A DNA stretch of 64,000 nucleotides from Candidatus Nitrotoga sp. CP45 (lineage in GTDB: Bacteria; Pseudomonadota; Gammaproteobacteria; Burkholderiales; Gallionellaceae). A program made the position numbers and the translations under genes. Location of the stretch: positions 1 to 64,000 of the forward strand of contig CAMCFJ010000009.1 in assembly GCA_945874105.1 (NCBI GenBank), written 5' to 3'. Under the pieces are notes generated by a model. That model was not told the DNA's origin and did no database searches. It saw nothing but the letters and a program-made list of their open reading frames with translations. Below, piece after piece: positions 10,801 to 19,381 of the stretch; within the stretch, counting starts at the first letter, position 1, and each line of letters starts with the position of its first letter.

Positions 10801-11005
10801 CACCATTGGAGCCGCTTTTTACCTCCCAGCGAAGATCCTTGGCCAATTTTGCCAAGCGGTCTGCCTGGTATGCAGAGGTTACTGTTTCTCGATAAATAAA
10901 GAAGGCGGCAAGAGCCAACGCAATAAAAAGCAAGATTAAAACAGCAAGGGCTAAAAATTTGAGCGTGCGCTTTATGATTGAGCTACCAGGATGATTGAGA
11001 AGCAC
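7865..11005 (-). CDS. Large class A-like penicillin-binding protein (GT51 plus transpeptidase)
   Basis: The 1046-aa protein has an N-terminal membrane anchor (about residues 12-37, LKFLALAVLILLFIALALAA), a GT51-like glycosyltransferase region (ENRELL, then GGSTLATQ near 215) and a penicillin-binding transpeptidase domain with STAK (Ser near 501), SVN (near 608) and KTGTGD (near 925). These build and cross-link peptidoglycan at the periplasmic face. It is longer than the usual 700-850 aa. The GT51 motifs are divergent: ENRELL replaces the EDxxF consensus, and I do not see the usual KxxE motif after GGST. Start is GTG 11005 with AGAAGAA upstream. Single gene; PBP1C-like or a specialised paralogue are alternatives. 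Confidence 0.8.
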   Translation of the reverse strand: MLLNHPGSSIIKRTLKFLALAVLILLFIALALAAFFIYRETVTSAYQADRLAKLAKDLRWEVKSGSNGGLHLPQAGPYDMRLGYSRLPELLQNLTERGFHVQAQARISPRMKELVEQGLFVPYREKAQTGLKIVDGNGQPLYRAVFPTRVYENLESVPPLVTNSLLFIENRELLDPAQPKKNPAIEWTRLGKAVLDKAIQFVRPEHDVPGGSTLATQIEKYRHSPHGMTLSPHDKMQQVASASVRAYLDGEETMPARKRIVVDYLNTVPLAAASGFGEANGLGDGLWAWYGLDFEQTNRILKAWSAGGTNLAEAARYYKHVLSLMIAQRRPSGYLISDRKALNELTNSHLRVLAQAGVISPSLSEAALKAPLRFLNAAVPEETKNFSASKAANAVRARLASQMGLQRLYELDRLDLSVQSTLDGELQKKTTDILRQLKDPEYARAAGLYGNRLLGEADPGKIIYSFTLSELTPQGAKFRIQADNFDQPLDINKGTKLDLGSTAKLRTLVTYLEIIEALHQKYAALEAEALHKEVSDPNDVLSRWAIEYLQHNTDKSLAAMLGAALERKYSANPDEQFFTGGGAHYFQNFKHEDDRRILSVREATLNSVNLVYIRLMRDIVRYHMLDIKGSSAKILKDADHPDRETYLMRFADKEGTEFINRFYLKYKNKTASEIDEIFFSSFRHTPRRLAAAYRYIHSEATPAQFNKFMTSRLPGLLGSDERILHDQYQRYAPGKYSLADQGYIAAAHPLELWLVRYLSKHPNAKYKDVIKASGEERVAVYRWLFKTIHKNAQDIRIRSLLELEAFLEIHRSWKRLGYSFDALVPSLATAIGSSADRPAALAELMGIILNNGVRVPVTLIERLHFAAGTPFETIVEHTPDQGEKMFSPDLAAAVRDVLTGVVEKGTASRLAHAIVKEDGTWIPIGGKTGTGDHRYVTFSSAGVIKESHAVNRSATFVFFIGDRFFGTLTAFVPGADAANYQFTSALSTQVLKHLLPTLKPLIDKAQPLPEQTSSKPIVKHGSPKNVGEDAAVNSSQQTVPAEDELP

Positions 11006-11523
11006 TTGTTGAGTTCTTCTTGAAAAGGCAGACGTGTGGATTCAAACTGAAATTGCACCAAGTGATTAGATAGATTCAAATCCGAGAAAAATTTTTGAAA
11101 ATTCAGAGTTTGCCGGAATGTAGGTCATGGGAATAATTTCAGGGCACTGCATTTATCTGACGTGGAAAACGGGTTTTAGGGGTTGCTCTGAGAAGCGCAA
11201 ATATCACTTTTTGAAGTATAGCTGATCCAATAAAATATCGTGAAGCGTTCAACCTGTCCAGGTTGAAAAAATGCTGTCAGCAAAAATTGTCCTGAATTTT
11301 TAAGGCGGCAAAGTCAGCATGCGTGGACATCGTGCTCATCCCGTAGTTATGGTGTCGGTAATGTTGTATAACGTTAAGCCCGGCGTCAGGCAAGCGCCAG
11401 TGCTGACAAAACAATTGATAAATGCTTGCAAATTTGGCAAAACGGGTTAGGACATTATTAGTGCACAGTATCTATAGTCACCTGCATGTTCCTGCATTCA
11501 CGTTTAAAATTTAGGGAGTATTA
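11006..11523. other. Gene-free intergenic region with a palindrome and possible promoter
   Basis: This 518-bp gap lies between divergent genes (PBP on minus, nudF on plus). TTCAACCTG and CAGGTTGAA (11248-11267) form a near-continuous palindrome that could bind a dimeric regulator. TTGGCA (11434) and TATTAG (11456), 16 bp apart, could be a sigma-70 promoter for nudF. No ORF or RNA gene recognised. Confidence 0.35.
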
Positions 11524-12069
11524 ATGGATTTAAAAGAAACGCGTCTTGATTCGATGGCCATGTATGAAGGTGATTTCATCAAGGTGTTTAAAGACAATGT
11601 GCAATTGCCGGATGGCAGTGTGAGTACGCGCGAACATATAGCCCATCCCGGTGCGGTGGCAGTGTTGGCAATTCTGGATAATGGCAATCTATTGATGGAG
11701 CGGCAATTTCGTTATGCGCCGCAACGTGAATTCATCGAGCTGCCTGCCGGAAAAATTGATCATGGCGAAGATATTTTACTCACCGCGCAACGCGAATTGC
11801 TGGAAGAAACCGGCTACATTGCCAGCGACTGGACGCATTTGACCACGGCGTGGCCGTGCATAGGTTATGCCAATGAGCGCATGGAATATTTTCTGGCGCG
11901 AGGCTTGACCTACCAAGGCAGACAGCTAGACGATGGCGAGTTCCTCGAAGTGTTTGAGCTATCGCCCACCGATGCATTGGACTGGATAAGACAAGGCAAA
12001 ATCAATGACAGCAAAACCATGGTTGGCATTTTCTGGCTGGAAAAGATTTTAAATGGCTGGAAACCTTGA
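11524..12069 (+). CDS. nudF: NUDIX hydrolase, probable ADP-ribose pyrophosphatase
   Basis: The 181-aa protein carries a complete Nudix box at about residues 76-98 (GKIDHGEDILLTAQREL then LEETGY), with the G-x5-E-x7-REL-x-EE-x-G spacing. The N-terminal strand region (HIAHPGAVAVLAILDNG) and length match the ADP-ribose pyrophosphatase subfamily, which hydrolyses ADP-ribose to AMP and ribose 5-phosphate. A good ribosome binding site (AGGGAG) lies 6-7 nt before the ATG. Single gene, followed by a dispersed repeat. Confidence 0.85.
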   Translation: MDLKETRLDSMAMYEGDFIKVFKDNVQLPDGSVSTREHIAHPGAVAVLAILDNGNLLMERQFRYAPQREFIELPAGKIDHGEDILLTAQRELLEETGYIASDWTHLTTAWPCIGYANERMEYFLARGLTYQGRQLDDGEFLEVFELSPTDALDWIRQGKINDSKTMVGIFWLEKILNGWKP

Positions 12070-12237
12070 TCCCAGATAGTCCATTAGACCTGATTCACGC
12101 GATGACGACGCATTCCCCCCTTTGAAAAAGGGGGGGCTAGGGGGGATTTGAGCGTTGCAGGGACACAAAAATCCCCCTCAGTCCCCCTTTTTCAAAGGGG
12201 GAGGCTGGTTAAATTTCCTAATGGATTATCCGGGTTA
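12070..12237. repeat. Dispersed repeat with long G/C-tract palindrome, copy 1
   Basis: About 165 bp beginning TCCCAGATAGTCCATTAGAC, followed by CCCCCCTTTGAAAAAGGGGG and CCCCTTTTTCAAAGGGGG blocks, and ending at ATCCGGGTT. A nearly identical copy lies at 51774-51929 in the same orientation, differing by a few bases and an 11-bp indel near the right end. It is non-coding and its two halves can fold into stems. It starts 1 bp after the nudF stop, so it may also act as a terminator. Confidence 0.7.
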
Positions 12238-12289
12238 ATGTTATTACTTCGGTATGACGCGCCAAGATGAAGCATGCGTGAGGTAATAA

Positions 12290-12306
12290 TGCACTAAATT
12301 GGTGAG
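12290..12306 (+). promoter_or_regulatory. Probable NtrC enhancer site
   Basis: TGCACTAAATTGGTGAG resembles the NtrC consensus TGCACC-N5-GGTGCA, matching the left half-site fully except one base and the GGTG core of the right half. It lies about 75 bp upstream of a sigma-54 type promoter before amt, a typical enhancer distance. Confidence 0.6.
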
Positions 12307-12368
12307 CGTATTCGTGTATGAATATTAATTCCAAAGGAATTCGTATGTAAATCAAGATACAAGAAAGC

Positions 12369-12384
12369 TGGAACGAAATTTGCT
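12369..12384 (+). promoter_or_regulatory. Sigma-54 (RpoN) promoter of amt
   Basis: TGGAACGAAATTTGCT has the -24 GG and -12 GC doublets separated by exactly 10 bp and matches TGGCACG-N4-TTGCW at most positions. Transcription would start near 12395, 24 bp before the amt ATG. With the NtrC-like site upstream this predicts induction under nitrogen limitation. Confidence 0.75.
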
Positions 12385-12418
12385 TATATCTCATGCAAGT
12401 TCATATATGGAGTTATAA

Positions 12419-13630
12419 ATGGAAAATATTGGAAGCCTGAAAATGGGCAGTGACGCATTGTTTATTTTGCTCGGTGCTATCATGGTTCTTGCGATGCATG
12501 CAGGGTTTGCATTTCTTGAATTGGGCACGGTGCGCAAGAAAAATCAGGTGAACGCATTGGTCAAAATTATCACCGACTTCGGCATCTCCACGCTGGCCTA
12601 TTTTTTTATCGGCTACGGCATCGCCTACGGAGTTAATTTTTTCGCCGATGCTGAACAGTTGGCGCAGAAAAATGGCTATGAACTGGTCAAATTTTTCTTC
12701 CTCCTTACCTTCGCCGCTGCCATTCCCGCTATTGTTTCCGGTGGTATGGCAGAGCGCGCCAAATTCAATCCGCAGCTAGCCGCCACCTTTCTACTGGTCG
12801 GCTTTATTTATCCCTTTTTCGAAGGCATCGCCTGGAACCATCGCTTTGGTGTGCAGAGTTGGCTGCAAACCAATTTCGGCGCGGAGTTCCACGATTTTGC
12901 CGGTTCTGTTGTGGTGCATGCAGTGGGTGGCTGGATAGCACTTGCGGCCGTATTACTGCTAGGTGCGAGGCGCGGACGCTACACCAAGGAAGGGCGCGTC
13001 GCGGCGCATCCCCCTTCCAGCATTCCCTTTCTTGCACTAGGCGCATGGATACTCACCGTTGGCTGGTTCGGTTTTAATGTCATGTCAGCGCAAGAAATAG
13101 GCAAGATTAGTGGCCTGGTTGCAGTTAACTCGCTGATGGCGATGGTGGGCGGCACACTGGTTGCACTTTTTGTTGGCAAGAACGACCCCGGCTTCGTACA
13201 TAACGGCCCGCTAGCCGGGCTGGTGGCCGTATGCGCCGGCTCGGACGTGATGCACCCCCTGGGCGCATTAGTGACCGGCGGCATTGCGGGCGGGCTGTTC
13301 GTTTGGATGTTCACGTTAACGCAGAACCGGTGGAAAATCGATGACGTGCTTGGTGTCTGGCCGCTTCATGGAATATGCGGCGCGTGGGGCGGTATCGCAG
13401 CAGGCATCTTCGGGCTGAAGGCATTGGGAGGGCTTGGCGGGATCAGTCTTATAGCGCAAATAATCGGTACGCTGTTGGGTATCGTCATTGCATTTGGTGG
13501 CGGTTTTTTAGTCTATTTTCTGCTGAAGAAAACCGTAGGTATTCGACTGAGCGCGGAAGAAGAATTCAATGGTTCAGATTTAAGCATACACAAGATTACG
13601 GCAACACCGGAACGCGAATCGGGGTGGTAG
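12419..13630 (+). CDS. amt: Ammonium transporter
   Basis: The 403-aa Amt/Mep/Rh family membrane protein spans the inner membrane with about 11 helices. It carries family segments MHAGFAFLELGTVRKKNQVN, FEGIAWNHRFGVQSW, DFAGSVVVHAVGGWIALA (one of the pore histidines) and DDVLGVWPLHGICGAWGG (the other). There is no signal peptide before the first helix. GGAG lies 6 nt before the ATG. Its sigma-54/NtrC-type promoter points to nitrogen control. No glnK-type gene is adjacent, unlike many amt loci. Confidence 0.92.
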   Translation: MENIGSLKMGSDALFILLGAIMVLAMHAGFAFLELGTVRKKNQVNALVKIITDFGISTLAYFFIGYGIAYGVNFFADAEQLAQKNGYELVKFFFLLTFAAAIPAIVSGGMAERAKFNPQLAATFLLVGFIYPFFEGIAWNHRFGVQSWLQTNFGAEFHDFAGSVVVHAVGGWIALAAVLLLGARRGRYTKEGRVAAHPPSSIPFLALGAWILTVGWFGFNVMSAQEIGKISGLVAVNSLMAMVGGTLVALFVGKNDPGFVHNGPLAGLVAVCAGSDVMHPLGALVTGGIAGGLFVWMFTLTQNRWKIDDVLGVWPLHGICGAWGGIAAGIFGLKALGGLGGISLIAQIIGTLLGIVIAFGGGFLVYFLLKKTVGIRLSAEEEFNGSDLSIHKITATPERESGW

Positions 13631-13658
13631 CTTAGAGTCTGTTTCAGGCATAAATTGT

Positions 13659-14345
13659 ATGAGCAAAGCTCCAATATTTATTGTGGCAGCAGGCACCATC
13701 AGTACAGTTATCGATCCATTTGGCCCCGCAGTTGCGCATCTGGCAGCTTTAGATCCCGATTGGGAAAGTTTGATCGCTCGCATTGGTCGATGTGGATTGC
13801 AGCCAAAACTGGAACGTGAACCCTACGAGGCGTTGATTCGGGCAGTCGCCTATCAGCAACTCCATGCGCGAGCCGCCGAAGCAATACTAAATCGATTTCT
13901 GGCGCTCTATACGGACGCATCCTTTCCATCACCGACGAGTATTCTTGCGACTGACGAAAGCTTATTGCGCGCCTGTGGTTTCTCTGCTGCGAAAGTTATG
14001 ACAATTCGCGGAATCGCGGAAGGGACTCTGGATGGGGTTGTGCCCGTCAGAAGTGTCGCGTTGGCAATGACGGATGAAGAACTGATCTCACGGCTGGTTT
14101 CGCTACGCGGCATTGGCCGCTGGACGGTAGAGATGTTTCTTATCTTCACGCTGGAACGCCCTGATGTTTTGCCCACTGATGATTTTGGTGTGCGTGAAGG
14201 TTGGCGGGTGTTGAAGTCACTGGCCAAGCAGCCCTTGCCCAAGGAGCTGTCCAAAATTGGGCTGGCATGGAGCCCTTATCGTTCAACCGCTACTTGGTAT
14301 TTGTGGCAAGCAGCAGATGAGTTCAAACGTTTGAAACCCCAGTAG
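13659..14345 (+). CDS. DNA-3-methyladenine glycosylase II (AlkA-like)
   Basis: The 228-aa protein has the HhH-GPD fold of base-excision repair glycosylases. The helix-hairpin-helix is LVSLRGIGRWTVEMFL (about 146-162) and the catalytic aspartate lies in LPTDDFGV (about 171-178). These enzymes remove alkylated purines from DNA. It lacks the AlkA N-terminal domain, so it is of the short single-domain type. The first about 25 residues are not typical; a later start is possible. It begins 28 bp after amt but has no evident functional link to it. Confidence 0.85.
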   Translation: MSKAPIFIVAAGTISTVIDPFGPAVAHLAALDPDWESLIARIGRCGLQPKLEREPYEALIRAVAYQQLHARAAEAILNRFLALYTDASFPSPTSILATDESLLRACGFSAAKVMTIRGIAEGTLDGVVPVRSVALAMTDEELISRLVSLRGIGRWTVEMFLIFTLERPDVLPTDDFGVREGWRVLKSLAKQPLPKELSKIGLAWSPYRSTATWYLWQAADEFKRLKPQ

Positions 14346-14371
14346 TTCATCATACAAAAATATTTGTTTTT

Positions 14372-15751
14372 TCAAGTTTTATCAGGCTCAAACCAGGAGA
14401 GTTTTTCTCTGAGTTTCACCACGCCGCCTATGATGATTAAAGTAGGGGCTTTAAGCTTTGCAGCCTCGGCGACTGTTGGTAATGTAGCCAAAGTTCCGCA
14501 AACTACACGCTGATTTTGTGTGGTTCCCTGTTGCACGATGGCGGCAGGGGTGAGTTCCGGCAAGCCATGCGCTATTAGTTGGGAGCATAGAATTTCGAGA
14601 CCTTGCAGGCCCATGTAAACCACAATGGTCTGATTGGGACGTGCCAGCATTTCCCAATCGAGATCCATGCCACCCTCTTTCAGATGGCCGGTTACGAAAA
14701 TACAGGATTGCGCATGATCTCTGTGCGTGAGCGGTATTCCGGCATAGGCTGCGACACCGGATGCGGCGGTGATACCCGGTACGACCTGGAAATTTATTTT
14801 GTGCTCTGATAGCGTTTCGATTTCTTCCCCGCCACGGCCGAAAATGAAGGGGTCTCCCCCTTTGAGCCGCAAGACCCGTTTTCCTTCTTTTGCTAGTCTT
14901 ACTAATAGGTCGTTTATGCTTTCTTGCGGCATCGTGTGGCGGCCGCGCATCTTGCCGACAAAAATTCTTTCTGCATCGCGTCGCGTCATTTCCAGCACCG
15001 GCTTGGAAACCAGGTTGTCATACAGCACCACATCTGCTTTTTGCATCAGCCGTAACGCTCGGAAGGTGAGCAAATCGGCGGCTCCTGGGCCGGCACCCAC
15101 CAGGAATACTTCACCGACTGGGCTATGGTTATTGTCTTTTAGCATAGTGAGTAGCATGGCTTCGGCAGACTCGTCGTTGCCCGAAAAAACTTTCTCGGCA
15201 ATGGGACTTTCCAGCACGTCCTCCCAGAATATCCGACGTTTACCAGAATCGCTGATATGCGTTTTGACTGCTTGCCTGAATTTGGCGGCGAAGGCAGCTA
15301 GCCGGCCATATGCTGGCGGTATTAGCGTTTCTAACTTGCCTCGTAAAATCCTTGCCAGAACGGGGGAGGCTCCTCCGGTTGAAAAAGCGACCATGAGCGG
15401 AGAGCGATCAAGTATTGCGGGCATAATGAAGGTGCAGAGATCGGGGTTATCGACCACATTGACGGGTATGTTTCTTTTTTTTGCTTCGATCGAAATTTCT
15501 TTATTGGTCTCGATTTCATTAGTGGCGGCAATGACAAGTGTGACGCCATTCAGATGTGCAGCTTGAAACCGATCTGGAACATGTTCGATATCGGGAAGAA
15601 GTTTAAAAGCCGCGCACAATTCTGGCGCTACTATCGTCACTAATGCGCCTGCCTGGATCAGCACAGAAGCTTTTCTAAAAGAAACTTCACCGCCCCCAAC
15701 AACGAGGCATTTTTTCTCCTTGAGGTTTAGAAAAATGGGGAAATAATCCAT
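14372..15751 (-). CDS. cysG: Siroheme synthase (fused dehydrogenase/ferrochelatase and methyltransferase)
   Basis: The 459-aa trifunctional enzyme makes siroheme from uroporphyrinogen III, for sulfite or nitrite reductase. The N-terminal Rossmann domain has CLVVGGGEVSFRKASVL (residues 12-28), followed by the dimerisation region (STGGASPVLARILRGKLE). The C-terminal methyltransferase begins EVFLVGAGPGAADLLTFRAL, with KGGDPFIFGRGGEE and VVPGITAASGVAAY. Length matches E. coli CysG (457 aa). I chose ATG 15751 (MDYFPIFLNLK), the family's usual start, over an in-frame ATG at 15835. A palindrome lies about 90 bp upstream. No cys or nir genes are adjacent. Confidence 0.93.
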   Translation of the reverse strand: MDYFPIFLNLKEKKCLVVGGGEVSFRKASVLIQAGALVTIVAPELCAAFKLLPDIEHVPDRFQAAHLNGVTLVIAATNEIETNKEISIEAKKRNIPVNVVDNPDLCTFIMPAILDRSPLMVAFSTGGASPVLARILRGKLETLIPPAYGRLAAFAAKFRQAVKTHISDSGKRRIFWEDVLESPIAEKVFSGNDESAEAMLLTMLKDNNHSPVGEVFLVGAGPGAADLLTFRALRLMQKADVVLYDNLVSKPVLEMTRRDAERIFVGKMRGRHTMPQESINDLLVRLAKEGKRVLRLKGGDPFIFGRGGEEIETLSEHKINFQVVPGITAASGVAAYAGIPLTHRDHAQSCIFVTGHLKEGGMDLDWEMLARPNQTIVVYMGLQGLEILCSQLIAHGLPELTPAAIVQQGTTQNQRVVCGTLATLPTVAEAAKLKAPTLIIIGGVVKLREKLSWFEPDKT

Positions 15752-15842
15752 GACAAGCGTTGTTCCTGTCCAAAATATGGTTGTTCTTTTGTCCCATTTC
15801 ACTAATGGAATCGGCGTCTTTTCACAAGACATCAAGCTTTCC

Positions 15843-15859
15843 TGTTATCATTGATAACA
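15843..15859. promoter_or_regulatory. Palindrome upstream of cysG, possible operator
   Basis: TGTTATC-ATT-GATAACA is a perfect inverted repeat with 7-bp arms, about 92 bp upstream of the cysG start codon. It has no T tract, so a protein-binding site is more likely than a terminator. The regulator is unknown. The rest of 15860-16043 shows nothing recognisable. Confidence 0.35.
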
Positions 15860-16043
15860 ATGGAATTTAGCTTTAGTTTAGTCTATTAGTTGAATTTTAT
15901 GTTTGTGTAAATGACACTGCGCTTGATTTTTTATTCGTTCGGTTAGACCTTGTTTTGACGGGTTAACTGTCTACCCGCTTCTTCATATTGTTATCTATCG
16001 AACAAAGTCTTACACATCTACACTAGCTGATATGAGAATAAAT

Positions 16044-16067
16044 GAAAAAATGCCCCAATGGGCATTC
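16044..16067 (-). terminator. Rho-independent terminator of tRNA-Leu(CAG)
   Basis: Read on the minus strand, ATGCCC-ATTG-GGGCAT is followed by TTTTTT, about 36 bp past the 3' end of the tRNA. Confidence 0.7.
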
Positions 16068-16102
16068 TGTAACATGATGAATAATGGCTGTAATTTATTT
16101 TA

Positions 16103-16187
16103 TGGTGCCCAGAAGAGGACTCGAACCTCCACACCTTGCGGCACACGGACCTGAACCGTGCGCGTCTACCAATTCCGCCATCTGGGC
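16103..16187 (-). tRNA. tRNA-Leu (anticodon CAG)
   Basis: The 85-nt minus-strand sequence folds into a class II tRNA: acceptor GCCCAGA pairs with TCTGGGC, the anticodon loop is TTCAGGT giving CAG, a long variable arm (TGCCGCAAGGTG) follows, the T-loop is GGTTCGAGTCC, and CCA is encoded. Confidence 0.95.
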
Positions 16188-16248
16188 AATAAAACAAAAC
16201 TTTGCTTCTTGAGGGCGCACAAGTTAATCGTTATAGGATTTTCTGTCA

Positions 16249-18483
16249 ATGACAAATAAGAAAAAAAACATCCGCGAGCTCGATCCATTCCTGGAGCGAG
16301 AGCGTGAGCAGTATGAGCATCCATTACCCAGCCGCGAGTACGTTCTGCAATTACTGGAAAAGCAAGGCGTGCCGGTTGCTGAAGAAGAGTTGTGCCACAT
16401 ATTGCACATTGATGAACACGAGGCTGAGCTGTTCACGCGCCGCCTGCGCGCTATGGAGCGCGATGGTCAGATAATGCGTAATCGCAAGCGGGCAATCTGC
16501 GTTATGGACAAACTTGATCTGATTAAGGGCAAGGTACAAGGCCATCCCGATGGCTTTGGTTTCTTGATTCCTGATGATGGCAGCGCCGATCTGGTATTGA
16601 GTGCCAAGGAAATGCATAAGGCGTTGCATGGCGATACTGTCGTGGCACGTGAAACGGGCACCGACCGGCGCGGACGCCGCGAGGCCAGTATAGTGGAGGT
16701 GCTGGAGCGCGCCACCCAGCGTCTGGTCGGGCGCTTGTATGAGGAGCATGGCATTCAGTTCGTGGTAGCGGAAAATCGTCGCATTAGCCAGGATATTCTT
16801 GTTGCTTCAGGTGAGCACATCGGGGCAAAGGCGGGGCAGGTGGTGATGCTGGAAATTGTGCAGCAACCCAGCAAAAATACACAACCCATAGGCCGCATTG
16901 TGCAGATTTTGGGCAATTATGCCGATCCTGGCATGGAAATTGAAATTGCGTTGCGCAAGCACGATCTGCCGTATGAGTTTCCAGCCGACACGAAACACCA
17001 AGCTGAACAAATCGCGCCCCAAGTGCAGCCGGAAGATTATGCAGGACGCGAAGATGTACGCAAGTTGCCACTGGTCACCATAGACGGCGAGACTGCGCGG
17101 GATTTTGATGATGCGGTGTATTGCGAGCCGCATGCCAATGGCTTCCGCCTGGTGGTGGCAATTGCCGATGTAAGTCATTACGTAAAGCCCGGCGATGCGC
17201 TGGATAAGGAAGCTTTGAATCGCGGTAACTCGGTATATTTCCCTCGCCGCGTTATTCCAATGTTGCCGGAAGAGCTTTCCAACGGCCTTTGTTCGCTTAA
17301 TCCGCATGTTGAACGCCTGTGCATGGTATGTGATATGCAGATCAGCGCTCAAGGCGGTATTGAAGCTTACCGCTTCTATCCATCGGTTATGTTCTCGCAG
17401 GCGCGCCTGACCTACAACCAGGTAGCCGATATGCTGGATCACCCACAAGGCGAAATGGCACAAAAGTTTGCCTCCGTACTGCCGCAAGTCAATCATTTGC
17501 ATGCCTTATTCAAGACCTTGCTGCAAGCCCGCGAGAAGCGTGGTGCGATTGACTTCGAGACCATAGAAACCCAGATGATGTTTACCGATCAGGGCAAGAT
17601 TGATCGCATCGTACCGTTGGTGCGAAATGATGCGCATCGCTTGATCGAGGAATGCATGCTGGCGGCCAACGTGTGCACCGCCAATTTCCTCAACGAAAGT
17701 AAGCACCCGGTGTTATACCGTGTGCATGAAGGTCCCACACCCGAAAAATTGGAAGCTGTGCGCGAGTTCTTTAAGGAATTCGGCATGGAACTTGGCGGGG
17801 GCGAAAAACCTGAGGCTGGCGATTACGCCAAGCTGCTCAAGCAGGTCAAGGGGCGACCTGACGCAGCCTTATTGCAAACAGTGATGTTGCGTTCATTGCG
17901 CCAAGCGCGTTATTGCCCGGAAAATGCTGGTCATTTCGGTCTCGGCTACGATGCTTATACACACTTCACATCGCCCATTCGCCGTTATCCCGATTTGCTG
18001 GTGCATCGCGCCATTAAGGCTGTGTTAAATAGCGTGCAATACAAACCAAAAGAGAAGTGGGAAGAGCTGGGCATACATTGTTCCATGACAGAGCGCCGGG
18101 CTGACGATGCCACGCGTGATGTAGAAGCATGGCTGAAATGTTTCTACATGCGGGATCATCTCGGCAGCAGCTTCGAAGGCACCATATCTTCAGTGACTGG
18201 CTTCGGCCTGTTCGTTGCGCTGGACGATCTTTTCATCGAAGGGCTGGTTCATGTGTCAGAACTCGGCGCGGATTATTTCCATTACGATGCGACCAAGCAC
18301 CAGATGCTAGGCGAGCGCTCTGGCAAGCGTTATCGCCTGGGGGATCGCGTGCGCGTCAAAGTTGTGAGAGTGGATATGGAAAGTACCAAGCTCGACTTCA
18401 TGCTGGATCTGCCAGCTGGGGAAGCGCCAGCCAAGGACGCGAAAATCAAGAAACCGAAAAAAACCAAAGAACGTCATGGCTGA
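16249..18483 (+). CDS. rnr: Ribonuclease R
   Basis: The 744-aa 3'-to-5' exoribonuclease degrades structured RNA. It contains an N-terminal winged-helix region, cold-shock domains ([18 protein letters not shown], about 97-115), the RNB catalytic domain with the acidic metal-binding cluster in [12 protein letters not shown] (about 281-292), [17 protein letters not shown] near the end of RNB, and a C-terminal S1 domain ([20 protein letters not shown]), followed by a lysine-rich tail. It overlaps rlmB by 8 bp, the common rnr-rlmB arrangement, suggesting co-transcription and coupled translation. Confidence 0.96.
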   Translation: MTNKKKNIRELDPFLEREREQYEHPLPSREYVLQLLEKQGVPVAEEELCHILHIDEHEAELFTRRLRAMERDGQIMRNRKRAICVMDKLDLIKGKVQGHPDGFGFLIPDDGSADLVLSAKEMHKALHGDTVVARETGTDRRGRREASIVEVLERATQRLVGRLYEEHGIQFVVAENRRISQDILVASGEHIGAKAGQVVMLEIVQQPSKNTQPIGRIVQILGNYADPGMEIEIALRKHDLPYEFPADTKHQAEQIAPQVQPEDYAGREDVRKLPLVTIDGETARDFDDAVYCEPHANGFRLVVAIADVSHYVKPGDALDKEALNRGNSVYFPRRVIPMLPEELSNGLCSLNPHVERLCMVCDMQISAQGGIEAYRFYPSVMFSQARLTYNQVADMLDHPQGEMAQKFASVLPQVNHLHALFKTLLQAREKRGAIDFETIETQMMFTDQGKIDRIVPLVRNDAHRLIEECMLAANVCTANFLNESKHPVLYRVHEGPTPEKLEAVREFFKEFGMELGGGEKPEAGDYAKLLKQVKGRPDAALLQTVMLRSLRQARYCPENAGHFGLGYDAYTHFTSPIRRYPDLLVHRAIKAVLNSVQYKPKEKWEELGIHCSMTERRADDATRDVEAWLKCFYMRDHLGSSFEGTISSVTGFGLFVALDDLFIEGLVHVSELGADYFHYDATKHQMLGERSGKRYRLGDRVRVKVVRVDMESTKLDFMLDLPAGEAPAKDAKIKKPKKTKERHG

Positions 18484-19213
18484 AACTCGTGTAATTCATG
18501 GCTTTCATGCCGTCACTGCGCGCATTCGCCAGCAGGCGGACAGCGTGCTGGAACTTTATGTCGATACCCAACGCCGCGATCCACGTGCTCGTGATCTGTT
18601 GAAGCTGGCGGAAAGTAACAACGTGCGCGTGGTTCCAGTGGACACAAAACGCCTTGATGGCATGGCTGGCAATGCTCGTCATCAAGGGGTCGCTGCTCGC
18701 GTAGATGCCGCGCAAAAGGTGAGGCATCTGGACGACGTGCTGGATACCCTCACCGAACCCGCGTTATTACTAGTGCTGGACGGTGTACAAGATCCGCATA
18801 ACCTGGGTGCTTGTTTGCGCAGTGCCGATGCTTTCGGCATACATGCCGTTATTGCTCCCAAAGATCGCGCCGTTGGCCTGAATGCGACCGTGGAAAAAGT
18901 TGCCTGCGGCGCGGCAGAAACTGTCCCCTACATTACCGTCACCAACCTCGCGCGTACTCTGCGCGAACTACAGGAGCGCGATATCTGGGTAGTCGGTGCG
19001 GATAGCGAGGCCAAAACTGATTTGTATGAATTCCGGCATACCGGCGCATTGGCCTGGGTGCTGGGAGCGGAAGGAGAAGGCCTGCGCCGGCTTACCAAAG
19101 AGACCTGCGACCAGCTGGTGCGCATCCCCATGCTGGGCAGCGTGGAAAGCTTGAATGTATCTGTGAGCGCCGGCGTGTGTCTGTTTGAGTCGAGAAGACA
19201 ACGGACGGGGTAA
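18476..19213 (+). CDS. rlmB: 23S rRNA (guanosine-2251-2'-O)-methyltransferase
   Basis: This SPOUT (TrmH) family enzyme of 245 aa methylates the ribose of G2251 in the 23S rRNA peptidyl-transferase region. An N-terminal L30e-like substrate-binding domain ([14 protein letters not shown]) precedes the knotted catalytic domain with motif 1 [18 protein letters not shown], motif 2 [11 protein letters not shown] (about 195-205) and motif 3 [18 protein letters not shown]. It starts inside the end of rnr. Confidence 0.95.
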   Translation: MAETRVIHGFHAVTARIRQQADSVLELYVDTQRRDPRARDLLKLAESNNVRVVPVDTKRLDGMAGNARHQGVAARVDAAQKVRHLDDVLDTLTEPALLLVLDGVQDPHNLGACLRSADAFGIHAVIAPKDRAVGLNATVEKVACGAAETVPYITVTNLARTLRELQERDIWVVGADSEAKTDLYEFRHTGALAWVLGAEGEGLRRLTKETCDQLVRIPMLGSVESLNVSVSAGVCLFESRRQRTG

Positions 19214-19233
19214 ACAAAAGAGCTTGAGGCTAC

Positions 19234-19338
19234 GCTGAACAAATCCGTTCGCATTGAGCTTGTCGAAACGAACATCCTGAATCAGTAAGTTGCAAATAGC
19301 TTCGACAGGCTCAGCCCGAACGGAGGGACTTGTTCAGC
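19234..19338. repeat. Inverted-repeat intergenic element with TTCGAC/GTCGAA arms, copy 2
   Basis: The left arm GCTGAACAAATCCGTTCG with GAGCTTGTCGAA mirrors the right arm CTTCGACAGGCTCAGCCCG with TTGTTCAGC. The copy at 41521-41630 is nearly identical but in opposite orientation, including part of the central loop. It lies between convergent rlmB and rep and may double as a bidirectional terminator. Confidence 0.65.
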
Positions 19339-19381
19339 ATGACCTGAACTTTACGTTCCGAGCTTAACCATCCAGTTTTCG

